Source: Hedera helix (taxonomy: Eukaryota > Streptophyta > Magnoliopsida > Apiales > Araliaceae). From it: a DNA stretch of 64,000 bases. A model generated the notes under the pieces. That model worked only from the letters and a program-made list of their open reading frames with translations, was not told the origin of the DNA and did not search any database. Positions within the stretch are counted from its first letter, which is position 1; every line of letters starts with the position of its first letter. The position numbers and the translations under genes are program-made. The DNA is taken from NCBI GenBank assembly GCA_947179155.2, contig OX359264.1, positions 57,088,702 to 57,152,701 of the forward strand, given 5' to 3'. Below, piece by piece: positions 38,318-52,189 of the stretch.

Positions 38318-38324
38318 ATTTATA
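38318..38324 (-). promoter_or_regulatory. Candidate TATA box of the minus-strand Aux/IAA gene
   Basis: Reads TATAAAT on the minus strand, about 190 bases upstream of the start codon at 38131. The position suits a plant core promoter, but AT-rich DNA makes chance matches common. Confidence 0.4.
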
Positions 38325-38556
38325 GTATGAGAGGTGGAAATTATTGATAGAAAGAAATTAAAGGGAAGAAGGGAAGGGGGTGTTTGCGTGAAATTGGGTA
38401 TTAATATACGGATGGTATGGTATGTAATAATGGATGGGCCTCGATCATTTGTCTTCTACTCATTTTCATAATTGCGGTCTTGTGTCGTGCCAACTTTCTT
38501 AGCTGGATCTTCCCATCTTGCTGGGGGCAATCCATACATACTTACCTACATATGCA

Positions 38557-38560
<4 letters not shown>

Positions 38561-38620
<60 letters not shown>
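38561..38620. repeat. Compound (TC)n(TA)n microsatellite
   Basis: About 17 TC units then about 12 TA units, directly bordering the foldback element that starts near 38621. Confidence 0.9.
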
Positions 38621-39301
38621 GGAAGATGATTCATAGCAAGCGTTTACTGTGGCAAATCATTTTTCTCATCCGCTACCTTAGGTAGTGGAAGGTAGCGGAG
38701 TGCATGAAATGATTTTATTTTTTTTATAATCATTCCGCTACTTAAATAGCCAAGTGGTAAGTAAATTTTTTTTTTTTATACCATTCCGCTACCTAAGGTA
38801 GCAGAGTGGTAAGCAAATTTTATTTTATTTATACCACGGAGTGCTAATTTATTTATTTACCATTCCGACTCTTTAGTTAGCGGATAAGAGAGAAAAATAA
38901 ATAAATAAAAAATAGCAATTCGCTACCTAAGGTAGCGGATGGGATAAATCAATTTCAACTTTTAAAAGAGATGAAAAAGTTTACTACATACATAGTAGGT
39001 GAATTACGCTCTTTAGAAATGAAAGCTAGCAATTCCCGTACTGATTTATTTATCCCATCCGCTTCTCCTCCTATCCGTTAATTAAAGAGCCAGAATGGTA
39101 AATAAAAATAATAAAAAATTAGCACTCCGCTACCTTAGTTAGCCAAATGGTATTAAAAAAAAATTGCTTATCGCTCTGCTACCTTAGGTAGCGGAATATT
39201 TATAAAAAATAAAAAAAAAGCATTTCATGCACTTCACAACTTAAGGTAGCGGATGGGAAAAAGAATTTGTCATAGCAAATGTTTGCTATAAATCATTTCT
39301 C
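38621..39301. mobile_element. Foldback element, ~676 bp, two ~300 bp inverted arms
   Basis: The left end (GATGATTCATAGCAAGCGTT) is the near complement of the right end (AATGTTTGCTATAAATCATT). Complementarity continues inward, step by step, to a centre near 38960. The palindromic phrase CCGCTACCTTAGGTAGCGG and variants recur about every 80-100 bp in both arms. There is no coding sequence. The flanks are (TA)n, so no target-site duplication can be recognised. RNA from it would fold into a long hairpin. Confidence 0.85.
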
Positions 39302-39735
39302 ATATATATATATATATGGGGCATATCTATATATTTTTAAACTCTAGCTACATTAATTCCATTAATTATATCTTTTAAAACTAATCAATTACGTACTCTT
39401 ATTTATTTAATGAATTTTCAACTATTAAATTAATAAAATCCCTGTTGATAATAAATTGTGGGTTAGGCCACCAGAACCTATATTATCTCTGCGTTGTGAA
39501 TATTTTGATCATGATAACGTAGTATTCTGATTATGACAACGTAGCTCATCATTAGTGAAAAAGAAAGAAGAAACTTAATTATATATGTTTTTGAAGGAAA
39601 GCGCATTCTTATTTTTTTTCTTTAATTTGATGCTTGTATGTGCATGGTTCTAAATATGGGATAGTTGTTGGTTCCAGTTTTGTTTTTTGACGGGAAGGAT
39701 TAATGAAGCAGGTGGCATCAATACATACACTCAAA

Positions 39736-39738
<3 letters not shown>

Positions 39739-39780
<42 letters not shown>

Positions 39781-39792
39781 CAGGTGGCATCA

Positions 39793-39825
<33 letters not shown>

Positions 39826-39981
39826 TGTGAGCTACACTAGCCCCTCGAAAAATGAAACCGTCTTTATCTTTACCTTAAAATGGTTAAATGTAATGTTACC
39901 GTTAAAAAATGTTTTACGGTTACTGTTGAAGGTACAATCATTATGCAGGATTGACGTTTAAAAGTAATATAACTCCCTTTT

Positions 39982-40030
<49 letters not shown>
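39739..40030. repeat. Cluster of (TA)n and (GA)n microsatellites
   Basis: (TA)n at about 39739-39776, (GA)n at about 39801-39822 and (TA)n at about 39986-40030, in AT-rich intergenic DNA. Confidence 0.85.
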
Positions 40031-40033
<3 letters not shown>

Positions 40034-42493
40034 GCAAAATTAAGTGCATTGAAATGAGATTAATTGATCCTATTAAAAAAAATTATTTATAATATAGAGT
40101 AAATTTAAAAATTTAAAAATATTATATATAAATTGACCCCATTCAAATTTTATAAATTTTTTATTATACGAGGTCAAATTTAAAATTTATAACTTTCTTA
40201 ATCACATGACTCATATATTCTAAATTTATATATCTCTTATTATAATATTTTAAAACTAAATAATAATCTAATTTATATTATTTTTTAAAATAATTAATAA
40301 ATTAATTATTTATGAACAATGGTGATTAAAAAAGCCTATTATGAGTCAATATAGTATATATATACCATATATTATTAGTTATTATATTGTCATTGTAATA
40401 TAGTATATATTATATATGGATGTGTGACCCGAGAGTACAAAAATATTAAAAAAAATTGATTCGGGAGCGCTGTCCCCGAACCTCGTCAAATTATTTATAG
40501 TTTAATAACAATTTTGACCTTACTGAGATACATTTCTGACTTTGCCCCTGCACACACACTCACACAACGCGCACATGTTAAACCAATATTACTTTTAACT
40601 TTGATCTCTTTAATTTGTTTTGCTTGGATGTTAATTTTCTCTAGTGAAGTTAAGTAATGACTGAAATAGAAAAAGAAGAGAGATACAAAGGGAGGAGATT
40701 ATACCTTTGCTAATCAACCCCAACCCGACTTTTTATTAAAACCAACATTGTCTCTTTAACACCATTATTAATTAATTCCCTTCTAAATAATACTGCTAGG
40801 TCATGCACTTAGGAACTTGGAACTAAGTACCCTCTTTTTAAAGAATAATTGATAATAATGCTAGTTGATACTGGGAAATTATACTACTCCGCGTACTATG
40901 AAGATCATCGAGATTCAAAATGGCCATAGCTAACCACTTAATTCTTCTTTTTATTCTGCCTGTTTCCAAATTTTCAGTACCTCACTACTCTACATTATGT
41001 CTCGATCGATCTCTCATAGAGAAAACTAGCTATGGGAAGAAGAATAGAAGATTAAATTCAATGATAACTCTTTAATTATAATCCGAGAATATAAATCCAA
41101 CCATATATATATACACATTTGCTAAAAAAAAAGGGTAAAATCGAATATTTTGTTATTTTTATGTTGTTTTCTTCGCATTCCAAAACTGAACCTAACTACT
41201 ATTTAAAAGGGAAAATGGCAGGATTAAATAAAAATGATAGCGATATTTTAGAGTACAAACCATGGTCGACGTGCATGGAATCTAAGGCATGCATGCATGA
41301 GGAAATCGTAATTAAGTTTAGTGTGCTTTGAATCCCAATGCAGGCCGACCGGCCGGCCGGATATTGATTAGTTTATTATAGAGTGCATTTATATGACATG
41401 CACACTCAAAAGCTTTAAGGCATCATGAACACAACATAAGCATTATATGTTTGTTCCAAGTGTACATCCACTTAATTAACCTTTCTAATTTTGTATAATC
41501 TACAGCTCAGTTATCTTCAATTTTGCCATCAACTCTATATGTTTCCAAAAAAAATAATTATTTGCTTATACTCTATAAGATGAATTTTAAATATATATAT
41601 ACACACATACACACACACACACACACATAACATATATAAAATTGTTAAAGTTGTATATATTTACGGGACAAGATTACTTACTACGTACATGACATGCTCA
41701 GGGTTTATGGTGTTATTCATAAGTATTGCCCTATTCGTAATTATTGAATTAATGGAAAAAATTATCAATTATATATACATATAAAGTATATATATAACTA
41801 TATACGCACATACTTTATATGAATACGACTAAGACCATGTAGGTTCGAATATTATTATTGTTTTCTACTTTGTTGTGAAATTTTATTTCATCTTTATTGT
41901 GAACTTTGTGTTCTCATTCATAGAGTATTGTAAACTATACTTAATGTTGATATATGTTTTCTACTTTATTGTGAAATTTTATTTTATCTTTGTTGTGAAC
42001 TTTGTGTTCTCATTCATAGAGTACCGTAAACTATACTTAATGTTGAAAGATCAAAAATTTGCTAAAATTATTATAATTCAAAGTGAGGGCGTTCAAAACA
42101 ATCAATATAACTAAGTGTGTGTGTGTGTGTATATATAGCAGTAATCGATAGCGAATAGTTATTATACATACTATTTTAATAAATTAATTTTACACCCTTC
42201 ATCTATAGATCTAATGCTAATGCTGGCCCAAAATAGAAAATTCTAATTGCCTACCACAAAAAGAATTTTAATAGCGACTTGAGTAAAGTCCTTTTTATCC
42301 ACATTTTCAATTCAATTAAGTCTCGGTCGTTATTCTTTCTAGTGACATACTAGATACTAGGTTTTCTTTGGCGTGATAAACAAAACGAATTTTTCATTTT
42401 AGGCAGTTAAATTTATAAATGAATAATGTAAAATCAATTTAATGAAATAATGTTTATAATAACTATTTCTTATCAATTACTATTCACACACAC

Positions 42494-42531
<38 letters not shown>

Positions 42532-43376
42532 TGGTGGGATTGAAAATGGAGGGGGAAAGAGGGGTTGGGACCTATGTCAAGGGGTAAAGGCACGTGAAGA
42601 GATGCAGAAGGAGGGTGGGTGAGCATGTGAAACTGTTGGAGGATTGTCTCCCCCAAGGTGAAACCCTATTCCATGTGCGCCGCTACAGGGTATCCCACTG
42701 ACCCTTAATTTCCTTTGTTTATTTACTCCATTTACTTGATGATTCTTCATTACGGAGTATTTAATAGTGTCCTAACATAGATATTTATTTATCTATTGAT
42801 ATCACCATCTTAGCTTATTTGCACATATAAGTTGTTATTCGTAGGTCACAAGTCGATTTCCAATTCCAAAATTCGAAAATTGTTACAGAAGCAGGAAAAT
42901 AATCAAGTGAAAATTCTTTAGATTCCCTTATGAGTTGCTGGCTGCTAGTAGATCTTATATATTCTCTTTGTATATAAAATTCTATGCGGACATAATAATT
43001 CAACGTGAATGTTTTACAATTTTATTTATTTGTATTTTTATCCCCAATTTGGGATAAAAAGAAAAAATTTTAGACGGACATGATAATTTTGAATAAAAAT
43101 ATAAATATGTAAAATTATAAAGCACTGATTCTCAATTTTCATGTCCCATAGAAAAACTCTACAAAAATTAAAAAAAACATGTGTAAAAATTAAATTATAT
43201 ATATATATATAAATTTTTAAACATATTATTAATATTAAGAGTATAATATTCGATCATCCCAGACTAAAAGGTACTATATGTTAAGAATTGCGTATCTTTT
43301 TATAGTTTAACAACAAAAATATATTTTTAATGTTTGATGGGAAAGAAGTACATTTAATATGATAATAGTAATATAT

Positions 43377-43408
<32 letters not shown>

Positions 43409-44369
43409 CTTTTTTAATCCCTTAAAAAGTCAGAAAAAATCTCTCTGATTATTTGCATGATCTTTCTGGGGTTTAGGGATCATGATTATCCAATCATCAT
43501 CGATCAGAATATATTATTTGAGTTTTCTTTATCCTTTGGCATTGGAGGTTTAATAATTGGTCAAGAGCCCAGGGAAAAAAATATTAGGAAAAAAAGAGAA
43601 TTTTATGGGGGTGCAAAGGCCAAGAGTTTAGAAGAAGTTTACAAGTTTTCTCTATTGTCTTTCACAATATCTTTAAAAATGGAGCAGGAGGATGAAAAGT
43701 GGTGCATATGAATTATATATTTTTAATATGTAAATATAAAAATCTAACTTGCAAAAACATAAAGAATTTTTATCACAAATTTATCCTCCATTCTTAAATC
43801 AGAGACACATTTTTATTTTTATACCTTTTAAAAAAAAATTAGAGAGATATTTTTATTTTTCGATTATGAAATCGTATTATGTCATTATTTAAATATCATG
43901 AATTTATTTGGAAAAATAATATTATTAAAAATTGTGATTTTAAAAATATATCTTTATTTTCAAAAGGAGGAGTCCCAATCTAATTAACCATTTGTATTTC
44001 TATCCACTTTGTAATGGTTAAATTTCGGGCAATAGTTGGCTACCCGGTCTACCATCCTTTTAGTGATAGTATCTAAGTTGGGTTGGCCAAAAGATCGGAG
44101 TGTGGCCTTGTACTTAAGGCCCAACCCTATGTAGTCCGCTTGGATTGAAAGATCCAGAAATGTGAGCTTTAACTTATTAATTCTTTTTATGCATGTAAAT
44201 AATTTTTTTAATAATATATTAGAAATAGGTTTCGAGGATGTTTATTTGTTTCTAGTTTTTCCTTGTAGATGTTTATATATTACCAACATACAGTCAATAG
44301 GAATGGGGAGGGTTTTTCTATTTATTTTAATTTCAACACTTTAAATTTATAAGTAAATATTAGTCTATA
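40031..44369. other. Gene-free AT-rich DNA between the Aux/IAA genes
   Basis: No coding exon was recognised. Contents include (CA)n at about 41596-41628 and a self-complementary CA/TA/TG microsatellite at about 42486-42530. A TGTCTC at 40749-40754 is too far from either Aux/IAA gene to be called an auxin element. Confidence 0.5.
41861..42046. repeat. 96 bp tandem duplication (two units)
   Basis: Units 41861-41956 and 41957-42046 both start TTTTCTACTTT and contain TCTCATTCATAGAGTA and AAACTATACTTAATGTTGA. A few substitutions separate them. The open frame over it is a by-product. Confidence 0.85.
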
Positions 44370-45067
44370 TGGATAAATTACATATTGTAGTACTTTTTAA
44401 AAAGTAATTACAGAAAACATACATCTTAAAAATATTTACAAAAGAGTATTTTTTTAAAAATATATTTATAAAATTAATGCATTCTTATCCCTTAAATTTA
44501 GTTGGATGATTTTAAAATTCAAAATTTTAAAAATCAATTACACAAATCAATGCATTTCATCTCTCCTTCCCTTCTTTTTAGCAGATGATGGTCTTTCTCT
44601 CTCTTCTTCCTCCCTCCTCCCGCTCTCTCTCTCCTCCTTCCCCCGCCTGCCTCTCCCGCCTACTGCCTCCGCCTGCTGCGCCTCCCCCTCCCTCCCCCGC
44701 CTGCTGCGCCACCGCCTGCTGCGCCCCCTTCCCCCGCCTGCTGTGCCCCCTTCCCTCGCCTGCTGCGCCTCCCCCTCCCTCCCCCGCCTGCTGCGCCCCC
44801 GCTTCCCCCTCCCCCGCCTCCGCCTGCTGTGCCCCCGCCTCCCTCGCCTGCCCCCTTCCCTCGCCTGCTGCGCCTCCCCCTCCCTCCCCCGCCTGCCACC
44901 TCTCCCCTCTCCCCACCCCCGCCTCCCTCCCTCCTCCCCCGCCCACCTCCCTCCTCCCGCCTCCCGCCTCCCGCCTCCCGCCTCCCTTCCCCTCCTCAAG
45001 CTTTCTCTCTCCTCTCTCCTCCCTTTCGGTCATAATTTTTTTTTTAATACAGTAACTAATTTTTTTA
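44370..45067 (-). mobile_element. Dispersed repeat with homopyrimidine (plus strand) core, copy B
   Basis: This is the reverse complement of the element at 9347-9988. Its left shoulder GGATAAATTACATATTGTAG and right shoulder TCATAATTT...AATACAGTAACTAAT match copy A. The core at about 44590-45030 is almost pure C/T on the plus strand, with many CCCCCGCCTGCTGCGCC-type units that copy A lacks, so the cores have expanded independently. All open frames here are low-complexity Pro/Ser or Gly/Arg strings and are not genes. Confidence 0.7.
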
Positions 45068-47821
45068 ATACGGTATTGTGAATTTTGTTTTGGTAACTGC
45101 CACATATATGGCAGTTAATTATTCTTGATTTAAGGAATTCCTTATTTATAGGAAACTGAATGATTTAATAAATTTATCTTGTTGTAGTATTTTTGTAATT
45201 ATTTTGTATGTGTTTTGTTTTTATAATTACTTTTTAATTGTTGTATACTAATGTTAAGGACCCTAAAAAAGAATAACCAAGTCCGCTCACAAATGAGGAC
45301 TAAAGATAATTAATAAGAGGCCCATAATGGGTCTAACAACAGTACAAGACGTTGAAATGGGCCCTAGTTCTATGCATGGTGTATGATAATGGAAGCACAC
45401 GGGGGCATGGCCCAATGCAAGTACAGTAGTAGTAGTATTGTTTTGAAAAACTATTCAGTATCCTAAGCGAATCACATCTCTTCATCTCAATAGTATTTCA
45501 TTATTTATATTTTTGGACCCACCTAAATAAAAAAATATAATTAATTTAAAAGGTATCCAAAATCATTAAATAATTACTCTATCTTTTCATAGGAAGACAA
45601 GGAAACAAGTAGGAAGGTGGTGTAGGCCCTTCGCTTTAGGGCCATAACTACTGCCCCTCAAAGTCCAACTTCAAACCTTATAATGGCCCACATCTCGCCA
45701 TCAACATTTAATTCGTCACACGTGTGGACCATCTATGTGTAATTAATGTTGTGGGGTAATTCTTGGTTCATTATGCAAAGCTCCAAGATTACCTCTTTCT
45801 TCCACTCAAATTTACCCTGCTATTGATTTCAGGCGGTAAAACTTTTATTTTACTCTGTTATTGATTTTAGGGTGCTGATCCATGCATGTTGTAGGTTGGT
45901 AGCTGCTCCCGCTACATGAATTGTAGGCGAGCTGCTCTTTTTCAGTTTTATTCTTTTATATTCTTGAAAAATTATATCATGTCCTTGGTGCATGGTGAAC
46001 AGTATGCCTCCCCTCTCACATGAGAGTGGGGACCACGCGTGTTAGAATTCGTGCCCAACGTGTGGCCCCCACCCTCATGTGAGAGGGAGAACATACTGTT
46101 CATCCATGTCCCAAGGACATGAAATAATTTCTCCATATTCTTTCGTATTTACGATCTCAATTGTTCACGTATTTAAATATATTATAAGTATGATTTATAA
46201 TTTCAATAACTTGTAATATTGATATGTATAATTGAGATTGTAATTATAGAAGAGTATAAAAAAATAAGTATGAAAGAAAGCAGATCTCGAATAATAGAAA
46301 TTAACAATCACAAAATGCAAATGTTATTTTTAGAAATTAAGAACGACGACTAAGAATTAAATTATTAATTTAATTAGGAGAAGCTTTTAATTAAAATTTA
46401 TATTCTAACTTTTTCATGGCTACAAAAATCTATGGCGGTTAATATCTTGACAAATCGCATGTGATTTATCTTTAAAAGTTTCTTATTTTGTTCCTTGAGA
46501 ATTTTGTTAATAGTTAATATTTTAATATTCATTTTGTAATACGACACAATTATAAGAACTATATGCATCTGTATTCGACTGTATTTTAATTTTTTTCAAA
46601 AAATAGTAACCACATTCGCATTTGTATTCACAATAATTCGACTTTTTTATATAATTATACTCCAATTATGAATTCAAACATATCACATCAAACTAGAAAG
46701 TTCTTGAGTTAAATCACACTTCAACCCTCAATTTTACTCTCACTTTAATCATATTATGTCTAATAAGGGCATTTTTGAAATTTAAAATTTTATTTTGATA
46801 AAAGATTTTCCTAATTTAAAATATTATCGAATGGTGGGATCATTTCACAAAAAGAAAAGGATTTTTTTTGTTCTTTATATTATAATTAAAGGAATTTGAG
46901 TTCAATTTATTAAATTTCTTAAATAAAATTTTGAGTTTGGCCGTTGAACATAGACAAATCTACATACACAATATTTAAATACAAAATCAACTACTATATA
47001 TCTATCTTAACTATTAAAAAGAAAATTTTAATATTAAATTTTATTTTTAATAATTAAAATAAATATAATATTTAAATATTTTACACTTATATTTATTCGT
47101 TGAACATATGGGTGGGGCTAGAATTGGGTTGCACGAGAGGCCAGCAAAGAAACTAAAATTCAAGCGCTTATCTAATTCAATAAAGAAGTGGACCCAAATG
47201 TCTGTAATGCTTACATCCGTACAAAAATAAGTGAGTTGGGCTCTTAAAAAGTAGAAGCCTCCAAAGTCTCGACAAAAATGAGTTGTATTTCTTGGGTGAT
47301 TTACAGGGAGATAGATAGATAGGTATGTCTTAGCACAACACATATCTACTCTGTTTTTTTGTCCAGGGTGCATGGGGTGAGTCACTGCCTGCATATTTCT
47401 CTCCGATGGGTTGTTTGGGAACACTCAAAAAGTCGTCTTGAATTGATGAATTCTATCCAAATTTGGCTGTCCACTTGGTGGCAAAATGGAGGTTCCTTTA
47501 CGCATAAAATATAATAATATGCGGAAGTATTGAAGTTATTTCGTAAAATTATTCGGTGTTTTAGAGTATAAACTAAAAACTCAAAATATGTGTATATCTT
47601 TTTCTTTTTCTTTGCTAATTTGACTCAAACGTCCAAACACTCCTACAAACACATTTATCTTGACTTTATCAAGAACTGAGCTCTCAATATTATGAGTTGG
47701 GTAATACCATTCGGGCCAATAACTTTCGATAAGTATGTGTATATCTTTAAGTACAAATGAGTTTAGAAAGTCACCATATGAGAAAATATTACTCTTGGTG
47801 GTTGTCGATATTTTTATTTAG
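45068..47821. other. Gene-free AT-rich DNA
   Basis: No coding exon was recognised apart from the hairpin MITE at 45966-46134 described separately. Confidence 0.5.
45966..46134. mobile_element. Hairpin MITE, 169 bp, with 8 bp target-site duplication
   Basis: Identical 8 bp repeats ATATTCTT lie at 45958-45965 and 46135-46142. Between them two ~75 bp arms are near-perfect complements: ATCATGTCCTTGG, GAACAGTATG, CTCTCACATGAG and GGGACCAC on the left, all mirrored on the right. The 8 bp duplication suggests the hAT superfamily. The element is almost entirely stem. Confidence 0.85.
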
Positions 47822-47972
47822 AAAAGTGATATTTTCACATGATTTTTTGATATTTTTACATAAACAGTCGTTATAGTTTTATAACGGTCAAAACCGTCGT
47901 TATAGACCTATAATAACATTTTTCATATAAAAATATTAAATAATCCTGTGAAAATATCAATTTCCTTTTTTA
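47822..47972. mobile_element. Small hairpin MITE, second copy of the family at 37489-37604
   Basis: Left end AGTGATATTTTCACATGATT; right end reversed, AATTGATATTTTCACAGGAT. The centre carries an inner palindrome, ACGGTCAAAACCGT. No clear target-site duplication was found. Confidence 0.65.
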
Positions 47973-50900
47973 ATGTTTCATTAATAAATTTTTAAAATTC
48001 TGTTATATATTATGAAAATTTTATATTAAAATATATTGAGATGATCCACAATATTATATATATTTTATAAAAAAAATTAACAGTAAAATTTATCCATTAT
48101 ATTAACAACAAAAGAAGTCGATATATAAATTCATAATATATATCTCATTTCCCAAATTTACTAGCCTAATTTCGGAGGTGGGGGAGGGTGAAACTAGCCA
48201 ACCACACAATTTGCCTAACCTATTTGTTTTCGTAATATTGCTCAAACTCGACCGAGATAGCCAACACTAGCACCCATAGTACAAAATTTTGAAGTCTCAC
48301 AGGTGAAAATATGACGTGCAATATCCTTGTAGGCCTGTCATACTACCAATAACAAGACTATTACTGAATTTGATTTAGTTGATTTGCTGAGAGTTAATTA
48401 CTTTTTATAAGTGAGGTTATTTCTCATGATTAAAGATTAACAGGGACAGATATGAGGTTATCACATTATTTGTAGTTATAGGCAGGGCAGTAAACGGTAA
48501 TTGAAAATTTGGTATCTGTCCGTATCTATATTCGAGAAAAAATAAATATTATTTGTATTTAAAATAAAACGAATATATTTATATTTAATTATAAGATATT
48601 CATAAATAAACGGATACAAATATGGATATAAACGCATTTCTATTCGTTTAACATTCGACCTTAATTATATCTAAAGATTAACTAATATCTGGTATCCGTT
48701 ATTCGGATTCATATGCGTATCCGAACAATTTTTTTTTGTGTGTAAATATATATTAATAATTTAATTATCAATCATCATATATTAAGCAAACATAATTTTT
48801 TTAAATAACCTTTTTTATATGTATTATAATTTTGATTGATTTTTATGATCAATACTGAATGATAACGTGCTTGATATTTTTCTCCCCTTTATGATTATAA
48901 TGTTTAATTAATATGTATTATTTAAGTTTTAAATGGTGATGAGTAATTATTTAATTTTTTAAATAATTTTTGTAAGTAATTTAAATGAATTAGTTATTAG
49001 ATAATTAATAAATAAATTCAGATATTCGAATATTTAAATAATTTATTTGTTCTAATAAAATAAAAAAAGAAAATATTATCGGTATTTAAATATTAATATA
49101 AATAATATTTTAAAATTTTATTGAATACCAAATATAAATAAAATATTAATTTTATTAATATAAATATGAATAATATAATATCCGTATATATATATATATC
49201 TGTCCTGGTTATAGCCCATGCTTTGACAGATAAATATACACAACGGCACATATATAATGTACATGTGACAGATAAATATAAAGTGACATGCATGTTGGTC
49301 CAATTTGACTTTGGAAAATGAATTGACTTTCAATGTGTACCACAAAGTTGAATGAGTGAGCAACAGTTGTTTAATTGAATTCTGAAGAGGTTCATCTGTG
49401 TACTTCTTTCCTTTAGTCAAAAATCTTAGCTTTTATTTTAAATTTTTCTAGAGATTTATTTTTAAATATCTTTTCCAATGCCTTATTTATTGTCTAATTT
49501 ATTTTTTTTATTTATGTGGAAGGTTGTTTTCTCCGTCCATAAACATTAAATGAAAGTTTATAAAATAATTTTTTTTTTATTAAGGATGACAATTTAAATC
49601 GAAATCAATCTAAAACTAGTCAAATTGTATCAAATTGGCTGATTTTAATTCGAATCGTTGACTTTATCAGTGCAATTTTGGTACAAATTTTTTTAAACCG
49701 GAACCGATACAATGCAATTTCGTTATTACCTCTAAACAAGAGGTGCATCGCACTACTTCTTGAACCTGCAGTGCACTGGCCCTTAAACCACTCTATATAT
49801 ATTTGTTTATTTTAATTATATCTCTATATTTTATAGTATCATTTAAAGAGTTACTTAAACGTATGTTTTATTATTTTTTACTTTTGCATATCAAAAATTA
49901 GTTCATAAATATTTTTATATATAGTTGATATATATTAACTAATAATGTTAAAATTATAATAACGTTATCTTAGTTTTAGTTGAACATATATTTTTATTTA
50001 ACTTGTTAATATTTTTAGTGCTTTTTTAATGAATGTTATTGTAATGTATATTGTAAAAATATTAAAGTAATTTAATAAAAATTAAGTAATTTTTTTTTTT
50101 ACTTTTTAATCGATGCGATTCAAAATATAAACCGATCGGTGCATCTATATTCGGGAAAAAAAAAATTATTTGTATTTAAAATAAAACGGATATATTCGTA
50201 TTCAATTATAAGGTAATCATAAATAAACGAATACAAATATGGATATAAACGCATTTCTATTCTTTTAACATTTGACCTTAAGTATATCTGACGATTAATT
50301 GATATCTTGTGACGCCCCCAAATCTGGGCCCACACAGCCCAAACTTGAGTCGTCAAAATACTACAACAAAATTATTACAACAAAGCACAACGTACAACAA
50401 TACAGTGTATAATAATACACAACTAAGTCTTCACTATTATTGCCACACTATTTTACAAAACGTGAAGACTATGATAACTATTCCTCGGACCCTCACTCCA
50501 TTCCCCGGCTAGACCCTGTTATGTTTTCATCTCCTGTTGAAAAACAATGGAACAAAAGAAAGGGTGAGCTCAAATAGCCCAGTAAAGAATATCATGACTA
50601 AGATAATGACGAATAAATTATCATTAGTCTTCAACAGTTGAGTTCTTGATAGAATACAATAGACTACAAGGTTTATATCAAAAACTGCAGTTAAATTCTT
50701 AAACAACGTTCAGATCAATAATAGCAGCGGAATGAGTAATCTATTAGAAGAATAATGCAGACTATAATGTCCACTCGGTTCTCTTTTTAGGAAAAACATC
50801 ATCAACTTTTATCATCTGAAATATCATTAGTCAAGATAATACAAATTCACAGTTCCTGATCATAATCATGCACATCAACAGTTCATCTTTGTACTACGGG

Positions 50901-51504
50901 CCAAAGATATTCAATATAGCACCAACGGTCATGATTATACCAGATTCAGCCTTTGGTCATAATCATACCAAACAACAGTTCATCTTTACACTACGGGCCA
51001 AAGAGAACATTCACCACGTGCCATAAAAGACACCGAACAGATGTATCGCCTTTAACCTATTATATCGCCTTTAACCTATCATCTGTTCAACAAATATATC
51101 ACATCTGTGCGTCCGGCCACAGATATTCACAACAGCTTGATTTTTGGATGATTAGAATGATATAAATGATGAACAGAAGAAATAGGATAACAATAAGTAT
51201 CGGAAGTTTACTTTGTACAGATTCAAATAATGTCCAAATTGTCAACATGATGTGGAGTGAAATTTAAAAATGATATTCAAGATCCACAGTTCAGAATAAC
51301 GGTTACAATTCAATAGAAAGGTTCACGTAAATAGGAAGGTTCAGTTGAAATAATGAAGTTCAACTATTATGGAACATATAATATTTTCAGGAATTATAGA
51401 AGCAATAGTTCCATAATAAATTTCGATTTAGGAGTATGAAAGAAAATAATATCCCTTACCGTAGCAGGTTTGATTAACAAAAGGTGAAGGAAATTAATAC
51501 AAAG

Positions 51505-51775
51505 GGTTATTCACCAACAGGCGGCAATCCGCTCCGTAAGGTTATTCCCACAATTTAATAGAATTTGAGTACAAAGAGTTATTCACCAAACAGGCGGCAA
51601 TCCGCTCCGTAAGGTTATTCCCACAATTTAATAGAATTTGAGTACAAAGAGTTATTCACCAAACAGGCGGCAATCCGCTCCGTAAGGTTATTCTCAGAGA
51701 TTAATAATGAATGAATACGAAAGGTTATTCACCAACAGGCGGCAATCCGCTCCGTAAGGTTATTCCCACAATTTA
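51505..51775. repeat. ~73 bp tandem repeat, four units, inside the solo LTR
   Basis: CAGGCGGCAATCCGCTCCGT recurs at 51518, 51591, 51664 and 51736, each followed by AAGGTTATTC. Units are 72-73 bp. Confidence 0.9.
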
Positions 51776-52189
51776 ATACATGGAAATAAAATGCACGTCT
51801 TATGAGTAAGGAAGAAACAATATTATTATCGAGAATCAAATAATGATAATCCCTTACCATAGTATGTTTGAATAATGGAAGATGAAAAAGATGGTATCCC
51901 TTACCGTAACACGTGACTGGATATTGATTTAAATGAGGTTGATTAACTTGAACAGTACACGTATACTTATAGATCTTCACAAATACTCAAGATGACTTAA
52001 GCACACTTAGAGAGAACTTTCACAAGAAGTATTTAGAGAGAGAAAGAAAGAACAAGTAAGAAAGTTTATGAAAAATCCTTAAGTTAAGGCTTCTATTTAT
52101 AGCCAAAAATCTTATCATTCATTTAATCTAAACCATTCATTTAAAGATCACCTTTTAATCTACACCATCCATTTCAAATATTATATTAT

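Noticed and set aside
41341..41360. CCGGCCGGCCGG palindrome
   Set aside because: Short, isolated and without a partner motif or nearby gene.
41875..42114. 79 aa open frame with repeated hydrophobic blocks
   Set aside because: Produced by the 96 bp tandem duplication in AT-rich DNA; no gene context.
44506..45105. Overlapping 150-190 aa open frames over the homopyrimidine tract
   Set aside because: Same low-complexity effect; open on both strands, no conserved pattern.
51505..51775. Regular 73 bp repeats as a CRISPR-like array
   Set aside because: Whole units repeat head to tail with no unique spacers, inside a plant LTR; it is a minisatellite.
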